A stretch of 19,527 bases of DNA from Chloroflexota bacterium (GTDB taxonomy: Bacteria; Chloroflexota; UBA11872; VXNJ01): NCBI GenBank assembly GCA_026708165.1, contig JAPOVO010000490.1, forward strand, positions 1 to 19,527. The letters are read 5' to 3'. The notes beneath the pieces were generated by a model that saw only the letters and a program-made list of their open reading frames with translations, was not told where the DNA came from and did no database searches. Of this stretch, positions 14,163 to 19,527 are shown one piece after another. Each line of letters opens with the position of its first letter. Position 1 is the first letter of the stretch. The position numbers were made by a program, and so were the translations under genes.

Positions 14163-15138
14163 ATGCCGAAAGTATCGATCGCAATAGTCAACTTCAATGG
14201 TGAAGCCCTGCTCCGCAACAACCTGCCGGACATGCTTCGCCAAGACTATCAAGACTTCGAAACAATCGTCGTAGACAACGGATCGACCGATGGCAGCGTC
14301 AAGCTGCTGGAGGAGGAGTTTCCGGAAGTCCGGGTTGTCCGGTTGGAGCAAAACGCCGGATTCGCCGCGGGAGTGAACCGCGCCATCGAGAACTCCAGCA
14401 GCGACTACATCGCAACGCTGAACAACGACGCCCGGCCTAACGCCGACTGGCTGTCAAATCTCGTCACCTTCGCCGATGACAATCCCGACTTCGGCATGTT
14501 CGCCTCCAAGATGGTCTTCGACCACGATCCAACCATCATCAATTCGGCCGGCATCTCCCTCGATTTGGCCGGTATCGCCTGGGATCGAATGGTCGGCGAC
14601 CGCGATGGAGGACCTTCCCGAGAAGTCTTCGGCCCCTCAGCCGGCGCGGCCTTGTACCGGCGAAAGCTATTCGACGACGTGGGAGGCCGAAGACGGCGAC
14701 CTCGCTTGGCGCGCCCGCCTCGCCGGCTGGCGCTGCTGGTACGTCGCAACCGCCGCCGTCCGCCACGAGCACTCCGCCACCGCGATAGAAGGATCGCCGT
14801 TCAAGAACTTCCATCTCGGCAGAAACAAAATTCTGTCCATCCTGAAAAACTATCCGCTCCCGCAACTGCTTCTGCACGCTCCGTTGATAGTCTTCTACGA
14901 CCTCGGTGCTATTCCCTACACGCTCGTATCGCGGCGAGACCCGTCCATCCTGCTGGGAAGGCTGGCCGCGTTCCGGGAGCTCCGCAAGACGTTTTCCAGC
15001 CGCCGTGCCATTCAGCGGTCCCGGCGTGTGGGATGGTCCGATCTCTCGGAGACGGTGGACGGCTTTTATTCCCCGTGGGCGCTGTTCCGCCGCTACTCGC
15101 GTCTCAGGTCCGTCCTCGCCCGACGATCCGCGGTCTAG
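14163..15138 (+). pseudogene. Family 2 glycosyltransferase, broken by frameshift/deletion
   Basis: The first part (from ATG 14163) is a normal GT-A fold: VSIAIVNFNGEALL, ETIVVDNGSTDGS, NAGFAAGVNRAI, TLNNDARPNADW, and GPSAGAALYRRKLFDDVG ending near 14683. After this the frame turns into arginine/proline-rich nonsense that would run on to 15197. The proper continuation, EDGDLAWRARLAGWRCW then HEHSATAIEGSPFKNFHLGRNK, is in the next frame from about 14686 to the TAG at 15136-15138. Between the parts, the usual segment around LFDExFFxYxED (about a dozen residues) is missing. A deletion of length 2 modulo 3 would explain both the shift and the loss. The family resembles WbbL-like rhamnosyl- or other sugar transferases acting on lipid-linked glycans. 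Either a real inactivation or an assembly/read error is possible. Both halves are well conserved, so any break must be recent. Confidence 0.85.
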
Positions 15139-15201
15139 CCCGCGCCATCGGTTCCCGTACCCGGCTAGACCCCGACGCGTCGCTCTCTACCCCTTAGTTC
15201 C

Positions 15202-15228
15202 GCGTCCTCATAGGAATAGGAAGGACGC
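15202..15228 (+). terminator. Inverted repeat after the glycosyltransferase gene
   Basis: GCGTCCT (15202-15208) pairs with AGGACGC (15222-15228) across a 13-base loop, between the broken glycosyltransferase gene and the tRNA. There is no proper T-run after it (CTGCGTTTGCT), so its action as a terminator is uncertain. Confidence 0.3.
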
Positions 15229-15238
15229 CTGCGTTTGC

Positions 15239-15244
15239 TACACT
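15239..15244 (+). promoter_or_regulatory. Candidate -10 box of the tRNA gene
   Basis: TACACT ends 9 bases before the mature tRNA 5' end, giving a very short precursor leader. No -35 hexamer is clear at 16-18 bases upstream. Confidence 0.35.
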
Positions 15245-15253
15245 CGCTTTTCA

Positions 15254-15330
15254 CGGGGCGTGGCGCAGTCCGGTAGCGCACTTCAATGGGGTTGAAGAGG
15301 TCGCAGGTTCAAATCCTGTCGCCCCGACCA
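15254..15330 (+). tRNA. tRNA-Pro (anticodon GGG), CCA encoded
   Basis: A full cloverleaf of 77 bases can be drawn. The acceptor stem CGGGGCG pairs with CGCCCCG, and the D-stem GCGC pairs with GCGC. The anticodon stem CTTCA/TGAAG encloses the loop ATGGGGT, with anticodon GGG. The T-stem GCAGG/CCTGT encloses TTCAAAT. The 3' CCA is encoded. GGG reads proline codons CCC and CCU. The C1-G72 type acceptor end is usual for bacterial tRNA-Pro. It is transcribed toward tatC, whose stop lies 104 bases away on the other strand. Confidence 0.96.
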
Positions 15331-15433
15331 GCTCAATACTTCAGACCGCCGCAACCCGTCGTCCTAAGCTGATCTACGGGCGAGCGGCATTCTTCCGTCT
15401 AGGCGCCGCGAGCCAGCCAGCCTCGTCAACTGC

Positions 15434-16231
15434 CTATTCGGTCGGCTCCTCAGCTTCTTCCTCTGGTTCCGGTTCGACATCGGGTGCCGCGACCCTGGCC
15501 ATTAGGACACCGATCTCATACAGCAGGTACATGGGAATCGCGACCGTCATCTGTGTGAACGGGTCAGGCGTCGGAGTGATGATCGCGGCTATTATCACGA
15601 TCACCACAATCGCGTAGCGGCGGAACCTGGACAGCGTTGACGATTTGATTATGCGTAGCTTGGCCAGTAGGAAAACGATAAACGGCGTCTCGAAGACCAG
15701 TCCGACCGCGACCAGCAGCTTGGCCACGAAGGTGACGTGATTGTCTAGCGTTAGCTCGGTGCTGATGAAGTCCGGTGTGAACGTTGTCAGGAAGCCCATC
15801 GTGAATCGAAGAACAACGAACCACGCAAACAGGGCGCCGATAATGAACATTATGGATATCGCTGGAATCGATATATAAAGCCACTTTTTCTCGTTTTCGT
15901 AGAGTCCCGGAGCCACAAACGCCAGGATCTCGTACATCACGATCGGACTTGCGAATCCAACTCCGGCGATCATCGACAGTTTGATGAATGTGAAGAACGC
16001 CTCGGTCGGGGCTATTTGTTGTAGCCCCACGCCCTGGGGCAGCGGCGATGCCATCAACTCGAAGACAGCGTCTTTGAACGGCCACAGCGTGAAGCTGGCT
16101 ATTCCGACCGCTATCGCCGCAATCGTCAATCGCTTGCGGAGCTCCACGAGGTGTTCGCGGAGCGTCATTACTCCTTCAGAGTCACCCTCCGAAGCGGGCC
16201 CTTGGCCTGTGTTTATCGTGGTTTCCGCCAA
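15434..16231 (-). CDS. tatC: Sec-independent protein translocase subunit TatC
   Basis: Protein of 265 aa with six predicted membrane helices, the core receptor of the twin-arginine translocase. Conserved marks: LREHLVELRKRL at the cytoplasmic N-terminus, APTEAFFTFIKLS, FVAPGLYENEKKW, VFETPFIVF and ITPTPDPFTQ. The acidic C-tail (about 20 residues rich in E and P) is longer than in many relatives. The start is uncertain. TTG 16231, 7 bases after nusB with GGA upstream, gives an extra 21-residue polar N-terminus. ATG 16168, with AAGGAG just 2 bases upstream, would begin MTLREHL. I keep the longer form because of the tight operon spacing. No tatA/B gene is in the window. Last gene of the fabD-fabG-accC-nusB-tatC run. 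Confidence 0.94.
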   Translation of the reverse strand: MAETTINTGQGPASEGDSEGVMTLREHLVELRKRLTIAAIAVGIASFTLWPFKDAVFELMASPLPQGVGLQQIAPTEAFFTFIKLSMIAGVGFASPIVMYEILAFVAPGLYENEKKWLYISIPAISIMFIIGALFAWFVVLRFTMGFLTTFTPDFISTELTLDNHVTFVAKLLVAVGLVFETPFIVFLLAKLRIIKSSTLSRFRRYAIVVIVIIAAIITPTPDPFTQMTVAIPMYLLYEIGVLMARVAAPDVEPEPEEEAEEPTE

Positions 16232-16238
16232 CTCAGTC

Positions 16239-16679
16239 CTACGCCTTTGTGGCTTCCGCCGCGCCTACCGGTGCCTTCATGGATTTCGCTATCGACCCCA
16301 GCACGCCGTTCACGAATGACCCCGAACTCTCTCCACCGTAACGCTTCCCAAGCCGGACCGCCTCGTCGATTGTTACCGGCACCGGCACGTCTTCGAGCAT
16401 CATCTCGGCCGTCGCGATACGCATTATCGATAGGTCGATCTTCGAAAGCTGATTGAGCGGCCACTGCGGAGCGGCCGCCGCGATTCGTTCGTCTATCCTA
16501 GCGCCACGCTCTGAAACGGCTAGGCAAAGCCGTTCAGCATAGTCCATGTCTTCCTGATCGACTCCCTGTTCTTCACCGCGCAGCTTTAACAGTTCCAAAC
16601 GCTCCGCGCCTCTTGAGTCCGCTTCAAACAGGACCTGTAGCAGAAATTCGCGAGAATACCGTCTGCCTCGGCGCGTCAT
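16239..16679 (-). CDS. nusB: Transcription antitermination protein NusB
   Basis: All-helical protein of 146 aa. [19 protein letters not shown] matches the NusB N-terminal helix that binds box[25 protein letters not shown] and [20 protein letters not shown] with [12 protein letters not shown] are the conserved C-terminal half. NusB with NusE (S10) binds boxA to prevent Rho termination on rRNA operons. I chose ATG 16679 over GTG 16697 because NusB proteins normally begin with the basic RRxxR segment. It lies 69 bases after accC, where a secondary promoter could sit, and 7 bases before tatC. Confidence 0.94.
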   Translation of the reverse strand: MTRRGRRYSREFLLQVLFEADSRGAERLELLKLRGEEQGVDQEDMDYAERLCLAVSERGARIDERIAAAAPQWPLNQLSKIDLSIMRIATAEMMLEDVPVPVTIDEAVRLGKRYGGESSGSFVNGVLGSIAKSMKAPVGAAEATKA

Positions 16680-16748
16680 GATCGTCTCAAGACACACGCA
16701 TCGCGTCGGCTCTTCAAACCGGTCGGCAGCGCGCTACAGACCATTTTC

Positions 16749-18110
16749 TCAGACGGCCACAAGCGCGGTGTCTGGCTGCGACGCGCCCAGCGACTTGTCC
16801 AGATGGTACTGCCCCCGCACGAAAGCCGGATCCGAAAGCGCCTCTTCAAGATAAGCCAGATTGTTCGTAACCCCCTCGATTTCGCACTCGGCAATGGCCC
16901 TGCTGGCTCTGGCCACGGCTTCCGGCCTGTCGCGCCCCCAGCAAGTTATCTTCGCAAGCAGCGAGTCGTAGTTTGGCGGTACGTTATACCCGTCATACGC
17001 ATGGGTGTCGATGCGGATACCAGGTCCGCCCGGTGCTACAAACTTCGTAATCACCCCTGAGGCTGGCTGCCAGTCTCGCGAGGCGTCTTCCGCGAGCACG
17101 CGGCACTCGATGGCGTGACCCGTTGACGTAATTTCGCCTTGCGTCATTCCGATTCCTTCGCCCGCCGCGATAGCCAGCTGCTTCTTGACGATATCGACCC
17201 CGGTAATCGCTTCCGTGACCGGGTGCTCTACCTGAAGGCGTGAGTTGATCTCGATGAAGTAGAAATCGCCGTCGTCTCCAACGAGAAACTCCACCGTGCC
17301 GGCATTCGTGTAATTCAGGTAACGGGTCAAGTCGACGGCGGCCTGGGCAAGTTTTCCGCGTAACTCACTCGATAGTCCCGGCGCGGGGCTTTCCTCGATG
17401 ACTTTCTGATGACGGCGCTGCACTGAGCAGTCGCGCTCCCACAGGTGCAGCTGCACCGCCTCGTCCGCGAGGATCTGGACTTCCACGTGTCGCGCCCCGG
17501 TCACAAGCCGTTCCAGGTATAGGTCGCCGATTGAAAACGATCCGCGTGCTTCGGCCTGGGCGCGCACGAACAGCTCGGGCAATTCGGCCGGCGTCTGCAC
17601 CCTGCGCAGTCCGCGCCCGCCGCCGCCTGCCTTCGCCTTCAGCATCGCCGGGCAGCCGATTCGCTGCAGTTCGGACTTCGCCGTTTGAACGTCCAGGAGT
17701 TCCCGGTTCGACGTTTCCAGCGTAGGCAATCCAGCCTCTCGCGCGAACTCTATAGCCAGGCTCTTGTCCGCAACCGCCGCTATGACTTCCGGCGATGGAC
17801 CGACGTAGGCGATTCCGTATTGATGACAAATTTCGGCAAAGAAAGCGTTCTCGGATAGAAACCCCACGCCCGGATGGATCGCGTCCGCTCCCACTTTCAG
17901 GGCGGCGCTGATGATATTCGGGACATTCAAATAGCTTTCGGTTGGCGAGCCGGGTCCCACGCACACAGCCTCACCCGCCATTTGCGTGTGCAGGCACTCG
18001 CGGTCCGTCTCCGAATACACCGCTGCCGTGCTTATGCCCAACTCGCTGCAAGCTCGCATCACGCGAACGGCGATCTCGCCTCGGTTAGCTACCAGTACTT
18101 TCGAGAACAT
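16749..18110 (-). CDS. accC: Acetyl-CoA carboxylase biotin carboxylase subunit
   Basis: Protein of 453 aa, the normal length of a free-standing AccC. It carboxylates the biotin of AccB with ATP and bicarbonate, the first step of fatty-acid synthesis. Visible residues: KVLVANRGEIAVRV at the N-terminus; Lys116 in ADKSLA; the ATP-grasp glycine loop KAKAGGGGRGLR (158-169); His208 in RHVEVQ; ERDCSVQRRHQKVIEESPAP (Lys236); the metal-binding glutamates in GTVEFLV and FIEINSRLQVEHPVTE (Arg291, Glu295); and VPPNYDSLLAK. No biotin-carrier domain is attached and no accB is adjacent, so the carrier must be elsewhere. The ATG lies 12 bases after fabG, preceded by AGGAACG. Enzymes for propionyl-CoA share this subunit, so use with another carboxylase is not excluded. 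Confidence 0.95.
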   Translation of the reverse strand: MFSKVLVANRGEIAVRVMRACSELGISTAAVYSETDRECLHTQMAGEAVCVGPGSPTESYLNVPNIISAALKVGADAIHPGVGFLSENAFFAEICHQYGIAYVGPSPEVIAAVADKSLAIEFAREAGLPTLETSNRELLDVQTAKSELQRIGCPAMLKAKAGGGGRGLRRVQTPAELPELFVRAQAEARGSFSIGDLYLERLVTGARHVEVQILADEAVQLHLWERDCSVQRRHQKVIEESPAPGLSSELRGKLAQAAVDLTRYLNYTNAGTVEFLVGDDGDFYFIEINSRLQVEHPVTEAITGVDIVKKQLAIAAGEGIGMTQGEITSTGHAIECRVLAEDASRDWQPASGVITKFVAPGGPGIRIDTHAYDGYNVPPNYDSLLAKITCWGRDRPEAVARASRAIAECEIEGVTNNLAYLEEALSDPAFVRGQYHLDKSLGASQPDTALVAV

Positions 18111-18122
18111 CCCGCTACGTTC

Positions 18123-18875
18123 CTACATCGCCAGTCCGCCGTCAACCACCAGAACCTGACCGGTGACGTAAGCGGCCAGGTCCGACGCCAGAAAAGCGAC
18201 GACTCCGGCCACGTCCGCTGGCGCGCCCATGCGTCCCATCGGGATCATCTTCACTACTTCTTTCCGAGTGATCTCCGGGATAGCGTCAGTCATGGGTGAT
18301 TCGAGAAATCCCGGGGCAACCGCATTCACTGTAACGCTTCTCGAGGCCACCTCTCGGGCGAGCGACTTCGTGAAGCCTATGAGACCCGCCTTGGCCGCCG
18401 AGTAGTTGGCTTGCCCGGCATTTCCCATTAATCCCGCCACCGACGACACGTTGATTATCCGGCCCGATCTCGCTCGCATCATCGACCGCACAACCGCCCG
18501 GCTGCATAGAAACGCCGACTTCAAGTTGGTGTCGATTACTGCGTCCCAGTCGTCGTCCGACATCCGCGCTAGCAGAGCGTCCCGCGTAATTCCCGCGTTG
18601 TTTACGAGGATATCCAGCCCGCCCAATAGATCGGTCGCCGTCGACACGAGACTCTTCGCGTCAACTGAGTTCGACACGTCTCCGGCAACCTGAACGGCAT
18701 CGCCGCCGGCAGCGGTGATCCGATCCACCACCGCCTGAGCTGCTTCCTCGTTGGATCTGAAGTGGACCGCCACCTTGACGCCGGCGCGCCCAAGCTCCTC
18801 CGCCACGGCGCTCCCGACCGCCCCCGACGCCCCGGTCACCAGCGCTCGCTTGTTCTCCAGTCCCGGATGGGTCAC
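18123..18875 (-). CDS. fabG: 3-oxoacyl-[ACP] reductase FabG
   Basis: Short-chain dehydrogenase of 250 aa, close to E. coli FabG in length. TGASGAVG (14-21) binds NADP(H), and NNAG is at 92-95. The catalytic set is Asn117 (DTNLKS), Ser145 (INVSSVAG), Tyr158 and Lys162 (ANYSAAKAG). MGNAGQANYSAAKAGLIGF, SLAREVASR and VNAVAPGF are almost diagnostic of FabG. It reduces 3-oxoacyl-ACP in the elongation cycle. I start it at GTG 18875 rather than at the longer frame to 18923. This start lies 4 bases after the fabD stop, has AAGGGA upstream, and is where homology begins. Its place between fabD and accC supports fatty-acid synthesis rather than another SDR role. Confidence 0.95.
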   Translation of the reverse strand: MTHPGLENKRALVTGASGAVGSAVAEELGRAGVKVAVHFRSNEEAAQAVVDRITAAGGDAVQVAGDVSNSVDAKSLVSTATDLLGGLDILVNNAGITRDALLARMSDDDWDAVIDTNLKSAFLCSRAVVRSMMRARSGRIINVSSVAGLMGNAGQANYSAAKAGLIGFTKSLAREVASRSVTVNAVAPGFLESPMTDAIPEITRKEVVKMIPMGRMGAPADVAGVVAFLASDLAAYVTGQVLVVDGGLAM

Positions 18876-18879
18876 GTAC

Positions 18880-19527
18880 TCAGTTCCCTTCGAGCCGGCG
18901 CGCGAGCTTCCGCACGCCTTCAACGTCCCCGGCCGTCACGGCCTCCGCCCCGTCCACGCTTCTCGCAGCGAGACGCGAGAGAACCTGCCCCGGTCCGACT
19001 TCCACGAAGTCTCGCACGCCGTACGTTTCAATATAGCCAATGGACTCAGCCCACCTTACGGGCGACGCCCCTTGAGCCGAAAGCGCCCTCCGCACCGCGG
19101 CGGCGTCCCCGAGAGGTCTTCCCTCAATGTTACCGACGACGGGAATCCCCGGGTCTCCAAGCAGAACGGCCAGCAACCGCCCCTCCATCTCCGACGAGGC
19201 GGGAAGCATAGCCGACGTATGAAATGCTCCCGACACGCGCAGCGGCACTGCTCGACGAAATCCGTATTCCGACGCCCGCCTTCGCGCCATGGCCACCGAT
19301 TCGAGATCACCCGCCACCACAACCTGTTCCGGCGAGTTGTAGTTCGCAACGTCCAGGTAGCTCCCTCCCACGCTTTCCCGGATGTCGCTGCATAGCCGGG
19401 TCGCGGCCTCGGTCGTTCCTGACAGCAAGGCCAGCATCGTTCCCGGCCGCCGCCTGCCGGCCTCTTCCATCCCCCGCCCCCGGCCCCCCCCAAGCCCAGG
19501 CCGTCCCCCCCCGACGGCCCCCCGGAC
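18880..19527 (-). CDS. fabD: Malonyl-CoA:ACP transacylase FabD, C-terminal part
   Basis: The gene enters from the right edge; about 215 codons are inside, including the C-terminal two-thirds. After the GRGMEEAGRRRPGTM segment come LDVANYNSPEQVVVAG, LRVSGAFHTSAML (the catalytic His), QGASPVRWAESIGYI and FVEVGPGQVLSRL, all typical of FabD. The nucleophile motif GHSLGE would lie beyond the edge. It moves malonyl from CoA to ACP. The frame stays open through the last 57 bases. Those bases, however, are dominated by long C runs (G runs on this strand) that translate to a glycine-rich stretch unlike FabD, so the end sequence is suspect. An ATG at 19470 also exists but would be internal. Confidence 0.93.
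   Translation of the reverse strand, partial: VRGAVGGGRPGLGGGRGRGMEEAGRRRPGTMLALLSGTTEAATRLCSDIRESVGGSYLDVANYNSPEQVVVAGDLESVAMARRRASEYGFRRAVPLRVSGAFHTSAMLPASSEMEGRLLAVLLGDPGIPVVGNIEGRPLGDAAAVRRALSAQGASPVRWAESIGYIETYGVRDFVEVGPGQVLSRLAARSVDGAEAVTAGDVEGVRKLARRLEGN

Noticed and set aside
14684..15197. Continuation of the glycosyltransferase in its first frame
   Set aside because: The sequence becomes arginine/proline-rich without GT2 motifs, while the true continuation is in the next frame.

Overview
The window is chromosomal DNA of a moderately high-GC bacterium. Gene content and style suggest Chloroflexota, perhaps a Dehalococcoidia/SAR202-type metagenomic genome. The hints are an archaeal-style ATP-dependent DNA ligase beside a PcrA-type helicase, a DUF58 plus TgpA-like membrane pair, YtxG/YtxH-like small proteins, a LarA homologue, many TTG/GTG starts and -10 boxes abutting start codons. 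This placement is inference, not proof. No rRNA, insertion sequence, prophage or CRISPR array was seen.

Layout. 1-2569 (minus): UvrD/PcrA helicase followed by the N-terminus of an ATP-dependent DNA ligase cut by the window edge. 2693-7875 (plus): an ArgA-like GNAT acetyltransferase, then a DUF58 protein overlapping a TgpA-like transglutaminase-fold membrane protein, then three very small membrane proteins. 7886-8932 (minus): a Gfo/Idh/MocA oxidoreductase. 9245-12764 (plus): an alpha/beta-hydrolase-fold protein, a LarA-family nickel racemase/epimerase and a four-carbon acid-sugar kinase (DUF1537). 12827-13045 (plus): secG. 13209-14057 (minus): a Cas4/RecB-like PD-(D/E)XK nuclease with an Fe-S cysteine set. 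14163-15138 (plus): a family 2 glycosyltransferase broken by a frameshifting deletion. 15254-15330 (plus): tRNA-Pro(GGG). 15434-19527 (minus): a tight run fabD-fabG-accC-nusB-tatC, with fabD cut by the other window edge.

How the genes work together. fabD, fabG and accC serve fatty-acid synthesis; nusB and tatC are housekeeping passengers of that operon. secG and tatC both serve protein export. uvrD and the ligase are DNA repair genes. The most interesting metabolic block is larA-like plus DUF1537 kinase, only 6 bases apart: an epimerase/racemase of a 2-hydroxy acid feeding a tetronate-type kinase is a reasonable hypothesis. A 232-base leader in front of it holds two near-identical small palindromes with a compensatory base-pair change.

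Two proteins keep an enzyme fold but lack catalytic residues. The transglutaminase-like protein has Ala where the nucleophilic Cys belongs. The alpha/beta hydrolase has Gly where Ser belongs and Ala where His belongs. I found no single clearly new defence or mobile system; the best leads are these two pseudoenzymes and the LarA-kinase pair.
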